Shown piece by piece: positions 25,853-34,379 of a stretch of DNA of 64,000 nucleotides (positions within the stretch are counted from its first letter, which is position 1; the number at the start of each line of letters is the position of its first letter). The DNA lies in the NCBI RefSeq assembly GCF_024171995.1, contig NZ_JAMTCT010000010.1, positions 62,001 through 126,000 of the forward strand. Reading direction: 5' to 3'. The DNA is from Promicromonospora umidemergens (GTDB lineage: Bacteria; Actinomycetota; Actinomycetes; Actinomycetales; Cellulomonadaceae). The translations under genes were made by a program, and so were the position numbers. The notes beneath the pieces are model-generated. The model saw nothing but the letters and a program-made list of their open reading frames with translations, did no database searches and was not told where the DNA came from.

Positions 25853-25986
25853 TGGTATCTAAAAGTCTATGTAAGATATTTCGATAAGATAACGGCATAT
25901 TGGCGATCTGCACCATTGTCGCTACGCTCCGGGAGGCGTGCCGGATGTTCGGCACCGAAACCACCCCCGTCTCGAAGGAGCGCCCA
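25853..25986 (+). promoter_or_regulatory. AT-rich promoter region of the LAXTG protein gene
   Basis: The stretch 25853-25900 is unusually AT-rich (AAAAGTCTATGTAAGATATT, then TCGATAAGATAACGG) against the GC-rich window. It contains TAAGAT hexamers at 25873 and 25887 resembling -10 boxes. A good AAGGAG lies at 25977-25982 before GTG 25987. Confidence 0.4.
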
Positions 25987-26805
25987 GTGCGCAAGATGAC
26001 CGTCTTGGGAGCCTCCGCGCTCCTTGTCGCCGGCCTCATGGCCTCTCCGGCTGCTGCGTTCGCCGCACCGATTGCCGGTGCGCCGGCCGCGATCACCGGT
26101 GACGGCGAACGCCTCGACGACCAGGTGTGTAAGGACTACGACTCCGGCAAGATCGAAGCGGAGGAGAACGCCGGCGAGGTTTACGTCGAGGCACCTGAGG
26201 GCCAGCTCATCTCCGGCTACTGCGTGAAGGCCGGTTCCAAGAACCAGGACGAGGGCGAAGGCGGCGCGTACTTCGTCGAGCTGGACGAGCCTGCCGCGTC
26301 GTGGACCATCACCTACCCGTGGGGCGGTGGCCGTGACATCAGCCACTACGCGCTCGTCTACACGGACGCGTCCACCGTGCCGAGCCAGGAGCCGACACCG
26401 GAGCCGACCGTGCCGGGCGAGGAGCCGACGGACGAGCCCACGAAGCCGGGCGAGGAGCCGACAGGCGAGCCCACGAAGCCGGGCGAGGAGCCGACAGGCG
26501 AGCCGACGGACGAGCCCACCAAGCCGGGCGACGAGCCGACAGGCGAGCCGACCGACGACACGACCACCGAGCCGGGTGAGCCGGGCGATGAGCCGACCAC
26601 GGACGTCACCGAGCCTGCTGGCGAGTCCGCAGCCCCGGCCGAGGACGACGCCACGCCTTCCCCCTCGGCCTCCGCAGAAGCGCCCGGTGTGCTCGCCTCG
26701 ACCGGTGCCAGCACCGTCATCGGCTTCACCCTCATCGCGCTGGCCCTCGTGGGTGGCGGCGTGACCCTGATCGTGCTCCGCCGCAAGGGTGTTCTCGGTA
26801 GCTGA
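25987..26805 (+). CDS. secreted LAXTG-anchored surface protein with Pro/Glu/Thr repeats
   Basis: 272 residues from GTG 25987, six bases after AAGGAG. It has a Sec signal peptide (about 1-26, LLVAGLMASPAAAFAAP), a folded N-domain of about 85 residues with two Cys (DQVCKDYDSG, SGYCVKAG) that may form a disulfide, and a wall-spanning region of EPTGEPTKPGE-type repeats. The sortase signal is LASTG near 236, followed by a hydrophobic span and RRKG tail. LAXTG is the motif of class E sortases in high-GC actinobacteria. The N-domain resembles small Ig-less cell-surface modules; its ligand is unknown. No sortase gene is in the window. Confidence 0.85.
   Translation: MRKMTVLGASALLVAGLMASPAAAFAAPIAGAPAAITGDGERLDDQVCKDYDSGKIEAEENAGEVYVEAPEGQLISGYCVKAGSKNQDEGEGGAYFVELDEPAASWTITYPWGGGRDISHYALVYTDASTVPSQEPTPEPTVPGEEPTDEPTKPGEEPTGEPTKPGEEPTGEPTDEPTKPGDEPTGEPTDDTTTEPGEPGDEPTTDVTEPAGESAAPAEDDATPSPSASAEAPGVLASTGASTVIGFTLIALALVGGGVTLIVLRRKGVLGS
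26397..26580 (+). repeat. intragenic repeats encoding the Pro/Glu/Thr wall linker
   Basis: A 33-base unit, encoding EPTKPGEEPTG, is repeated with variants (full units near 26437 and 26470, a degenerate one near 26513, and half-units on both sides). Length variation between strains would be expected from such repeats. Confidence 0.75.
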
Positions 26806-26844
26806 GGGGCTCTCGCGCCGGCGTAGAACACCGACGTAGAACAC

Positions 26845-26907
26845 CGACGTAGAAGGAGGGCGGGACAGAACCGGAATCCGGTTCTGTCCCGCCCTCCTTC
26901 TACGTCG
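26845..26907. terminator. 30-bp perfect inverted repeat, bidirectional terminator
   Basis: Bases 26845-26874 are exactly complementary to 26878-26907 around AAT. It lies between the LAXTG gene stop and the convergent GH36 stop (26915), only seven bases from the latter. The left arm is preceded by a tandem copy of CGACGTAGAACAC. Perfect 30-bp pairing exceeds what termination needs. Confidence 0.85.
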
Positions 26908-26914
26908 TGCGGCT

Positions 26915-29089
26915 CTATTTCGGCTCGGTGGCCGTCACCTGGATGATCAGCGCCTGCATCGGCCACAGCGTCGGCAGCTGCAGCCCCACGCCGGTCAGCA
27001 CCGAACCGGGCATGTCCATCGCGTCCTTGCCCAGCCAGGCCGGGGTGATGCCGCCCAGCCACTTGGCGGAACCGACCTCGTCACGGACCCGCACGCTGTA
27101 TCGCAGGGCAGGGTCGAGCCCGTCGAGCCGTACCCGTTCGGTCAGCGCATCCTGCGGTGATGCCATGGTCGCGACGGTCCACATCCCGGCGGTGCGGTCG
27201 GGGGCGACGAAGCCCGTGACCCGCAGCGCCGGGTCCACCGTGTCGGCGTGCACGACGGTGCCGGTGTGCACCAGGGACCGGAGCTCCTTGTAGAGCGCGG
27301 CGTATGCCGAGACCGCGACCAGCTCCTCGTCGGTGCAGGTCAACAGATCCCACTCGAAGCCCGCGTGGCCCTGCAGGGCCGTGGCCACCCGGAACGTGAG
27401 GTCAGTGGTGCGCCCCGACGAGTGTGCCGGTGACGGGCCGACGTGGGCGCCCACCAGCTCGGGCGGCAGCACGAGCGACGTCCACCGTTGGATGTCCTGG
27501 CGCTCCAGGGGATCGTTGGAGTCCGACGCCCACACGCGGTCGGTGACCTCCAGGATCCCCAGATCGGTCCGGGCGCCGCCGGAGGAGCACGACTCGATCT
27601 CCAGCCCGGGGTGGTCCGCCTTGAGCCGCGCGATCAGCGCGTACGTGGCGCGGGTCTGGGCATGAGTGCCCGGCCGTAGGAGGCCGTCGGCCCCGCGGTG
27701 GACAGGCTCGGCGAGGTCGCGGTTGTGGTCCCACTTGATGAAGTCGATGCCCAGCTGTGTCACCAGCGCCGAGATCTGGGCGCGCAGGTACTCCCACGTG
27801 TCGCGGTTCGCGAGATCGAGCACGTACTGCGTGCGGAACGAGAGACCGTCCGGCGACGGGATCGCTGCCGGGTTCGACAGGATCCAGTCCGGGTGGGCGC
27901 GCGCGAGGTCGGAGTCGAGGTTGACCATCTCGGGCTCGAACCACAGGCCGAACTGCATCCCCAGCTCGTGCACCAGCCCGGCCAGCGGGTCGAGGCCGTC
28001 CGGCCAGACGTCGTGGTCCACCACCCAGTCACCCAGGCCTGTGGTGTCGTCACGTCGGGAGTGGAACCAGCCGTCGTCGAGCACGAAGCGCTCCACGCCG
28101 ACAGCGGCGGCCCGCCGCGCGAGCCGCTCCAGCTTGGCCGGCGAGTGGTCGAAGTAGACGGCCTCCCACGTGTTCAGCACCAACGGCCGGGGGCTCGTCA
28201 CATGCTGCGGACGTGCCCGCACCCACGTGTGGAACCGGTCCGCGACGCCGTCCAGGCCTGCCGGCGACCACGCGAAGTACGCGTCCGGCGCGTGGTAGGT
28301 CTCGCCTGCCGCAAGCCGGATCTCGCCCGGCCGCACCAGCTCACCGGCACCGAGCAGCGTGGTGTGCTCGGTGAGGTGGTCCACCCGGTGCGTGACGTCG
28401 GCGCTCCACCCCAGGTGGGTGGCCCACACCTCGCCGGTCCGGTTGCGCGGTGTGCCCGACGAGGCCAGGGTCACCCAGGGCGCGTCGTGTCCCGAGCGCC
28501 CGCGCCGGGTCTGGCGGGCCGTGCTGCCGGCCGGCATGGCGGTGGTGACCGGCACCTTCTCGCGGGACCAGCGACCGCTGAACTGGGTGAGGTGGTCAGC
28601 GGACCTCGGCACGGGCAACGTGGCCTCGAGCCAGTGCACGTCCACCGCGGCCGGGCCGTCGTTGGTGAGCTCGTGACGCAGCAGCACCAGCCCGCCCACG
28701 CCGATCTCGAGGTGCGTCCGCAACGTGAGCCCCAGGTTCGCGTCCCGCGCCGTGACGACCAGCTCCGCGGTGTCCCGCTCCGCCTCGGCGACCGTCCACC
28801 GCGGGAAGAGCGGAACGCCGTCCGCCACGACGAGCAGTCCGGGGCGGCCCGCCCACCCGTCCGACTCCTGCGGCAGCAATGATGGCCGCCAGGCCGAGTC
28901 GAGCGTGCCGGGCGCGGTCTGACGGCTGGTCGCCGAGTCGAGAGCCCGCAGGTCCGCCGGCGTGAGCTCGCCCAGGTCCTGGCCCCAGTGGAGCACCAGC
29001 GGCAGTCCCACCTCGGGGTGTGCCACTACGACTGCGACACCGTCGCGGCGCAGTACTGACCAGCTGGATTCCTCGACAAGCCCGTTCAT
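26915..29089 (-). CDS. alpha-galactosidase, GH36
   Basis: 724 residues from ATG 29089, eight bases after GGAGG. The N-terminal beta-supersandwich (1-300) is followed by the TIM barrel. The nucleophile Asp lies in IDFIKWDHNRDL near 453, and the acid/base Asp in WASDSNDPLER near 524. The substrate pocket SCSSGGARTDLGILE is also present. No signal peptide, so it acts in the cytoplasm on imported galactosides such as raffinose or galactomannan oligomers. It lies 65 bases after the beta-mannosidase, probably in one operon. The pairing fits galactomannan use. Confidence 0.9.
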   Translation of the reverse strand: MNGLVEESSWSVLRRDGVAVVVAHPEVGLPLVLHWGQDLGELTPADLRALDSATSRQTAPGTLDSAWRPSLLPQESDGWAGRPGLLVVADGVPLFPRWTVAEAERDTAELVVTARDANLGLTLRTHLEIGVGGLVLLRHELTNDGPAAVDVHWLEATLPVPRSADHLTQFSGRWSREKVPVTTAMPAGSTARQTRRGRSGHDAPWVTLASSGTPRNRTGEVWATHLGWSADVTHRVDHLTEHTTLLGAGELVRPGEIRLAAGETYHAPDAYFAWSPAGLDGVADRFHTWVRARPQHVTSPRPLVLNTWEAVYFDHSPAKLERLARRAAAVGVERFVLDDGWFHSRRDDTTGLGDWVVDHDVWPDGLDPLAGLVHELGMQFGLWFEPEMVNLDSDLARAHPDWILSNPAAIPSPDGLSFRTQYVLDLANRDTWEYLRAQISALVTQLGIDFIKWDHNRDLAEPVHRGADGLLRPGTHAQTRATYALIARLKADHPGLEIESCSSGGARTDLGILEVTDRVWASDSNDPLERQDIQRWTSLVLPPELVGAHVGPSPAHSSGRTTDLTFRVATALQGHAGFEWDLLTCTDEELVAVSAYAALYKELRSLVHTGTVVHADTVDPALRVTGFVAPDRTAGMWTVATMASPQDALTERVRLDGLDPALRYSVRVRDEVGSAKWLGGITPAWLGKDAMDMPGSVLTGVGLQLPTLWPMQALIIQVTATEPK

Positions 29090-29154
29090 GTGGTGTCCCT
29101 CCGCCCCCTGGACCACACCGTATGCGTGGTCACTGACATCGAATCGGCCCGACC

Positions 29155-31704
29155 CTAGCCCGCCGTGCGGACCAGGTCGTTCTCGGTGCGCAGCACCGGC
29201 CGGGAGACCAGCGCCTCCTGGTCGAGACCGCGGCTCGTCACGTGGAACACCGCCGTCGCGCCCGCCGGAAGGTCGACGACCTGCTCGTCCACCTGCGCGT
29301 CCGGGTCGAGGCGGTCTGCCAGCAGCGTGACGCCCAGGGCCAGCGACGTCGCCGTCACGTCCACGCGGTAGCCGCCGTCCTCCGCCGTCACCGTGGTCCG
29401 TACAGGGGCAGGATCGAGCGCCAGGTCCTTGCTCTCCGCCCACCGGTGGATCGCGCGCGCCTCCCCGAGGGTCACCACCAGCACCTCGCGGGCCGAGTCG
29501 CTGACGGCGGCCACGTCGCCGGCCAGCGGGACGAGGGTCACTGACCGTGGTGCGACGGTCACCGCCTCTGCGCCCGCGTCCGACGTCGCCAGCACCGCAC
29601 CACCGAGGGTGGTCCGGGCTGCCTCGACCTGCCCTGTCCACGGCTCGTCGGTGTCGTTCACGAGTGCCGCCACCAGGTCGGCGCCTCGGGGCTGCACCGT
29701 CACCATCCGGTCGGCGAACGCGTGCTTCATCGCGTACCAGAGCGGCTTGCGCCGGCCGTCACCGTCGACGGCGGCCCACGAGGTCACCGGCCAGCAGTCG
29801 TTGAGCTGCCACACGATCGCTCCGGCGGTACGCGGCCACCACGACCGGTAGTGCTCAAGGGCGTACTGGATCGCGCGTGCCTGATTGAGCTGCGTGGCCC
29901 AGTGCCAGTCGGTGAAGTCGTCCGGGACGTCCAGGTGCGGGGCGAGGCCGCGGTCGAGCTTGCCGTTGCCGTCGATGGCCTTCTGGTGCAGCAGGAAGAC
30001 CTCTGAGTCCTTGAACCTCGGAGGTACGGTGTCGCCGTCGGACAGGATCGCCCGCCGCATCGTCGCCCATGTCGCGGGGCCCTGAAAACCGAACTCCGAC
30101 GGGAACCGCGGCACGTCGTCGCGGTAGTGCGTGTAGTCGACCTGGTTCCAGACGGCCCACTGGTGGTGTGTGCCGTGGTCCGGGTCGTTGGGGTGCGTCT
30201 CCTCGGGTGCGAGACCGGGGGAGTACGGCGATCCGTCCGCGTACGGCCGGGTCGGGTCCACCTCGGCCAGGATCTTCGGGAAGAGCTCGTAGTAGTAGCC
30301 TGCACCCCAGGTGAGGTCGCCCAGCGGCTTCTTCCAGTCCCAGTCCTCGTGCCCCCAGATGTTCTCGTTGCCGCCGTTCCACAGCACGAGCGACGGGTGC
30401 GGCGCCAGGCGGGCGGCATTCTCACGCACCTCCGCCTCGAGCTCGGCCCAGTGCGGGTCCTCCTCCGGATACGCGGCGCAGGCCAGCAGGACGTCCTGCC
30501 AGACCATGACGCCCCGCTCGTCGCAGACGTCGTAGAAGTCGTCGGACTCGTAGATGCCGCCGCCCCATACCCGCAGCAGGTTGAGGTTGGCGCCGAGCGC
30601 CTGGTCGACGCGCTGTTCGAGGCGCTCGCGGGTGATGCGGGTCAGCAGGTGGTCGTCAGGGATCCAGTTGGCCCCGCGTGCGAAGACCGGTTTGCCGTTG
30701 ACGACGAACGTGAAGCGTGTGCCGTGCTCGTCGGGTGTGCGGTCCACCTCGACGTTGCGGAACGCGACCCGGCCGGACCAGGCGTCCAGCGGGTCCGAGC
30801 GGTCCTCGCCGTTGCCCTCGTAGAGGGTCACCGTGATCGGGTACAGCGGCTGGTCGCCGTGCCCGGCGGGCCACCACAGGTCGACGTCGGGCACCTCCAG
30901 CTGTCCCGTCAGCCGCATGACGCGGGCCGAGTCGTTGCCGCCGGACGTCCCGATGGTCAGGCCACGGCCGCCGACGGCGACGTCGAGGGTGAGCGAACCG
31001 ACGTCGGACAGGCCGGAGGTCTCGACCTCGACCCGCACATCGACCAGCCCCGTGCCGTCGTCGGCCACCGTCACCAGGGGTGTCACCCGGGCGAGGCGCG
31101 CCACGCGCCAGCGCTGGACCCGCACCGGCTTCCACAGCCCGGCCGTCTGCAGGTCCGGGCCCCAGTCCCAGCCGAACGAGCACGCCATCTTGCGCACCAT
31201 GTTGAAAGGGTGGGTGTTTGCCGAGGGGCGGGCGCCGAGACGCTCCGCCTCGGCCTCCGCGGTCTCGAGCGCCGAGTCGAGGTCGACCACGAGGTTGGCC
31301 GGCGTGCCGACGAGCTCACGCACGTCGTACCGGTAGGAGCGGTGCATGTTCGCGGTGCGGCCGAGCTCGGTGCGGCCGTGCGCCACGTCCGTGTGCTCCA
31401 CGTCGGTGTCCACGGACACGGTGGACACCGTGTCGATGCCCTCGAAGAGCAGGTCGACGCGCTCGTCGGGTTCCGCAGGCGGCTCGTCGAGGACGGTCGC
31501 GCACCGCCAGGTGGCGCGCTGCATCCAGGCGAGCGAGGTCTCCTCGGTGCCGAGATACGGGTCGGGGATGAGCTCCTGCTCCAGCAGGGCGGTGTGGCTC
31601 GTGCCCGGGACGGTCGCGGGGACGGGAACCCCGGCAAGGTCCGCCGGTACGGGTCCGCCCGTCGGGGTCAGGGTCCAGTCGGTCAGGTCGCGGCTGATCT
31701 TCAT
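29155..31704 (-). CDS. beta-mannosidase, GH2
   Basis: 849 residues from ATG 31704 with GAGGACGAGG upstream. Domains in order: sugar-binding jelly roll (1-200, HPFNMVRKMACSFGWDWGP), Ig-like (200-310), TIM barrel (310-620), C-terminal sandwich. The acid/base Glu is in LWNGGNEN near 444 and the nucleophile Glu in FPSEFGFQG near 536. There is no signal peptide, so intracellular cleavage of mannose ends from beta-mannan oligosaccharides is expected. First gene of the GH2-GH36 operon; no transporter for the sugars is adjacent. Confidence 0.92.
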   Translation of the reverse strand: MKISRDLTDWTLTPTGGPVPADLAGVPVPATVPGTSHTALLEQELIPDPYLGTEETSLAWMQRATWRCATVLDEPPAEPDERVDLLFEGIDTVSTVSVDTDVEHTDVAHGRTELGRTANMHRSYRYDVRELVGTPANLVVDLDSALETAEAEAERLGARPSANTHPFNMVRKMACSFGWDWGPDLQTAGLWKPVRVQRWRVARLARVTPLVTVADDGTGLVDVRVEVETSGLSDVGSLTLDVAVGGRGLTIGTSGGNDSARVMRLTGQLEVPDVDLWWPAGHGDQPLYPITVTLYEGNGEDRSDPLDAWSGRVAFRNVEVDRTPDEHGTRFTFVVNGKPVFARGANWIPDDHLLTRITRERLEQRVDQALGANLNLLRVWGGGIYESDDFYDVCDERGVMVWQDVLLACAAYPEEDPHWAELEAEVRENAARLAPHPSLVLWNGGNENIWGHEDWDWKKPLGDLTWGAGYYYELFPKILAEVDPTRPYADGSPYSPGLAPEETHPNDPDHGTHHQWAVWNQVDYTHYRDDVPRFPSEFGFQGPATWATMRRAILSDGDTVPPRFKDSEVFLLHQKAIDGNGKLDRGLAPHLDVPDDFTDWHWATQLNQARAIQYALEHYRSWWPRTAGAIVWQLNDCWPVTSWAAVDGDGRRKPLWYAMKHAFADRMVTVQPRGADLVAALVNDTDEPWTGQVEAARTTLGGAVLATSDAGAEAVTVAPRSVTLVPLAGDVAAVSDSAREVLVVTLGEARAIHRWAESKDLALDPAPVRTTVTAEDGGYRVDVTATSLALGVTLLADRLDPDAQVDEQVVDLPAGATAVFHVTSRGLDQEALVSRPVLRTENDLVRTAG

Positions 31705-31867
31705 CGATCCTCGTCCTCCCAGAGCGGTGCGCTCAGTGCGTGTGCGAGCGAACCCGAGCATAGGGCCGGGCGGCGCGTCGGATCGAACCGATATCAGCGC
31801 GCCTCGAGCGGACCGTGCCTGCGCAAAACAGGCGACTTCGGCGGCCGCTCCCGCCAGGATGGCCGGT

Positions 31868-32650
31868 ATGGACGAGGTCGAAGTCGTCGTTGCCCACAGC
31901 CAGCGTGCGACGCTGCGCGTCGGCGACGTGTTCCTGAAGGTCGACGGTGACCCTGCGCACGCCGACCTTGAGGTGCGCGCGATGGCCATGGCGCCGATCC
32001 CGACTCCGGCGGTCCTCTGGTGTGAGCCGCCCGTGCTCGCGATCGCAGCCGTGCCTGGAAAGGCGCTCGGCCTCCTTGGTGAACCCTCGGGCGCGTCACC
32101 GGCGGCGTGGGCGGCGGTGGGTGCCGCCATCCGCAGGCTGCACGACGCGCCGTTGCCGCCGTGGCCGGGGGCCAGGCTCGACGACGTGGCGGCGGACCTC
32201 GACAGCGAGTGCGCGTGGCTGCTGTCCAACGGCGTTCTGCCCGCCGAGGTGATCCGGCGCAACCGCGAGATCGCCGAGGGCGCGCTCCGGCCGTGGAGAC
32301 CGGCGTTCATCCACGGTGACCTGCAGATCACCCACGTGTTCGTCGACGGCGACGAGGTCACCGGTGTCATCGACTGGTCCGAGGCCGCCACCGGGGACGC
32401 CATGTTCGATCTCGCCACCTTGACGCTCGGCCACGAAGAACGCCTCGACGACCTGCTTGCCGGCTACGGCGACGGCGCGGACCGGGACGTGATCCGCGCT
32501 TGGTGGTCGCTGCGCAGCCTGGTGGCGTCGCACTGGCTGATCGAGCACGGCTTCGATCCGGACGCACCGGGGTGCGAGTTCGACGTGCTCAGGTCCCGGA
32601 TGCGGGAAGACGGTGTCACCACACCCAACAGGCTCGATCGACGGGTCTGA
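31868..32650 (+). CDS. aminoglycoside phosphotransferase-family (APH) kinase-like protein
   Basis: 260 residues; ATG 31868 is preferred over 31859 for its AGGATGG site. It has the APH/choline-kinase fold: the catalytic loop FIHGDLQITHVFV near 149-161 and the metal site GVIDWSEA near 170. The loop Asn of HGDxxxxN is His here, as I recall for a group of actinobacterial APH-like proteins. The N-lobe is short. It is divergent from the GH2 gene. The substrate is unknown; a resistance role is not supported. Confidence 0.8.
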   Translation: MDEVEVVVAHSQRATLRVGDVFLKVDGDPAHADLEVRAMAMAPIPTPAVLWCEPPVLAIAAVPGKALGLLGEPSGASPAAWAAVGAAIRRLHDAPLPPWPGARLDDVAADLDSECAWLLSNGVLPAEVIRRNREIAEGALRPWRPAFIHGDLQITHVFVDGDEVTGVIDWSEAATGDAMFDLATLTLGHEERLDDLLAGYGDGADRDVIRAWWSLRSLVASHWLIEHGFDPDAPGCEFDVLRSRMREDGVTTPNRLDRRV

Positions 32651-32694
32651 CCCCAGGTGCCCGTCAGGATCTGCCAGCGACTGGCTGTACTCGT

Positions 32695-33297
32695 TCAGTC
32701 CGGCCGGACCACGAGCCCGAGCGTCTCGGCCAGCAGGATCGCCTGGGCCTCGCTGACCACCGCGCCGGTGACCGTCGCAGAGAGCGGGTCGAGCGTCGAC
32801 AGGTCGCTCCCGCGCAGGTCGGCGTTGGTCAGGTCAGCCTGCTCGAGATCCGCGCCCGACAGGTCGCAGCCGACCAGGACGACACCGTTCGCCTTGATCC
32901 CCGCCAGGTCGGCCTCGCGAAAGCGGACGCCGTCGAACTGCGCGCCGGCCACGGCGGCGCGGTGGAGATCGGTGAACGACCAGTTACCGCCCTCGACCTT
33001 GAGCAGGTCGAACCGGCAGTCGGCGAACTGCGAGCCGACCAGCTTGCAGCGCTCCAGCTTCGCGTCGAAGAACACGCACCCGTCGAACACGCACGAGGTG
33101 AACGCGAACTCCGTGAGGTGGGCGCTGTTGAAGCGCACACCACGGAACACGCACGAGTCGAACGTGGCGCCCGTCCCCGAGGCCTCCGTCATGTCGACGT
33201 CGACGAACAGCGTGGCCATGTGGTCCTCGCCGGACAGGTCGCGGGCGTACCAGTCCTCGCCGTTGACGGTGAGCTCGGTAGCGGGCATCCGAATCAT
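32695..33297 (-). CDS. pentapeptide-repeat protein
   Basis: 200 residues from ATG 33297 (a later ATG at 33288 is possible). Pentapeptide repeats of the A(D/N)LXX type fill most of the length: FDSCVFRGVRFNSAHLTEF and CDLSGADLEQADLTNADL, giving a right-handed quadrilateral beta-helix. Related McbG/Qnr proteins mimic DNA and protect gyrase from inhibitors, but most members have no known function. The C-terminal 30 residues are non-repeat. Confidence 0.85.
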   Translation of the reverse strand: MIRMPATELTVNGEDWYARDLSGEDHMATLFVDVDMTEASGTGATFDSCVFRGVRFNSAHLTEFAFTSCVFDGCVFFDAKLERCKLVGSQFADCRFDLLKVEGGNWSFTDLHRAAVAGAQFDGVRFREADLAGIKANGVVLVGCDLSGADLEQADLTNADLRGSDLSTLDPLSATVTGAVVSEAQAILLAETLGLVVRPD

Positions 33298-33339
33298 GGG
33301 GCCGACCCTACGGCGTCCCACTGACACCGCCGGGAGAAT

Positions 33340-33402
33340 GGTTGTGGGCGCGATCACTGCGCCTACGACGGTCGCGTTGTCGCAACGGTCGCGCCCACGA
33401 TC
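33340..33402. repeat. 63-nt hairpin element, copy 1
   Basis: Arms of 22 bases (33340-33361 and 33381-33402; 17 matched positions) flank a 19-base loop. The same 22-19-22 layout and core GTGGGCGCGA/TCGCGCCCAC occurs at 61880-61942. It ends ten bases from the msrA stop codon (minus strand), so it may act as its terminator. Confidence 0.75.
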
Positions 33403-33412
33403 AAGGGGTGGG

Positions 33413-34099
33413 TCAGGCCGCTTCGGGGAACGGGACGCCCGTCGTCGCGTGGCAGCGGTAGCCGTTCGGGTTCTTGGCGTCGGACAGATACTGCTGGTGG
33501 TCGTCCTCGGCGTAGTAGAACGCTCCGGCCTCGGCGGCGGGCGCGATCTCCGTCGTGATCGCGTCGTACCCCTTGGCGCTGAGCACCTCGGTGTAGCGCG
33601 CAGCGGTCTCCTTGGCGGCCTCGGCCTGCTCCGGCGTCGTCCAGTAGATCGCCGAGCGGTACTGCGTGCCGACGTCGTTGCCCTGGCGGAAGCCCTGCGT
33701 GGGGTCGTGCCGCTCCCAGAAGATCTTGAGCAGCTCCGCCTCGGTGACCTTGGCCGGGTCGTACGCGACGAGCGCGGTCTCCGTGTGGCCGGTGCGCGCG
33801 CTGCAGACCTCCTCATACGTCGGGTTGGGCGTGGTGCCACCCATGTAGCCGACGGCGGTGCTCACCACGCCGGGGAGCTGCCAGTAGATCTCCTCGGCGC
33901 CCCAGAAACAGCCCATCGCCAGGTACAGCACGCGCGTACCGGGCTCCCACGGGCCCGTGATCGACGAGCCGAGCACCGTGTGCGGGCGCGGTGCCTGGAG
34001 CACCGGCGCGGAACGGCCCCGCAGGGCGTCCTCCGGAGCGATCATCGTGGTCTTCGTGGAGCCGGAGCCGGGGCCGAAGAGGGAGTTGAGGAACGTCAT
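33413..34099 (-). CDS. msrA: peptide-methionine (S)-S-oxide reductase MsrA
   Basis: 228 residues from ATG 34099, with AAGGAAG upstream. Catalytic Cys64 is in [10 protein letters not shown]. Other family motifs are [47 protein letters not shown] and DDHQQYL. The N-terminal 45-residue extension matches the longer enterobacterial-type MsrA. It repairs methionine sulfoxide in proteins using thioredoxin or similar. Single gene with a hairpin repeat just downstream. Confidence 0.95.
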   Translation of the reverse strand: MTFLNSLFGPGSGSTKTTMIAPEDALRGRSAPVLQAPRPHTVLGSSITGPWEPGTRVLYLAMGCFWGAEEIYWQLPGVVSTAVGYMGGTTPNPTYEEVCSARTGHTETALVAYDPAKVTEAELLKIFWERHDPTQGFRQGNDVGTQYRSAIYWTTPEQAEAAKETAARYTEVLSAKGYDAITTEIAPAAEAGAFYYAEDDHQQYLSDAKNPNGYRCHATTGVPFPEAA

Positions 34100-34155
34100 A
34101 GAACACTTCCTTACGTCTACTTGCGCGGGTAGCGCTTTCATCATGGCAACACACC

Positions 34156-34184
34156 TTGACGCGGTGGTGTTCCGGCGCTGTTAC
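34156..34184 (+). promoter_or_regulatory. sigma-70-like promoter candidate
   Basis: TTGACG (34156-34161) and TGTTAC (34179-34184) are spaced by 17 bases, pointing toward the metallophosphoesterase gene 195 bases on. It shares the 280-base divergent region 34100-34379 with msrA, which otherwise shows no gene. Confidence 0.35.
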
Positions 34185-34379
34185 GCCGCGAGTGGGACCT
34201 AAGCGGGCCACCAGCCGCTCGACCGACCTATCTGTACGCGGCGCTCACCTCTGCCGCGAACTCGTAGTCGCGCTGCCAGTCCGTGCCGGTCGGTGCCAGG
34301 ATCACCCGCTCGACCCCGGCCGCTCTGCCGCCGGCAGATCCCGGTGGCGGCACGGCGCCGCGCACGCCATGGTCAGCCT

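Noticed and set aside
26397-26580. Collagen-like or phase-variable coding tract
   Set aside because: The units are Pro/Glu/Thr without Gly-X-Y pattern, and the repeat length is a multiple of three, so changes would not shift frame.
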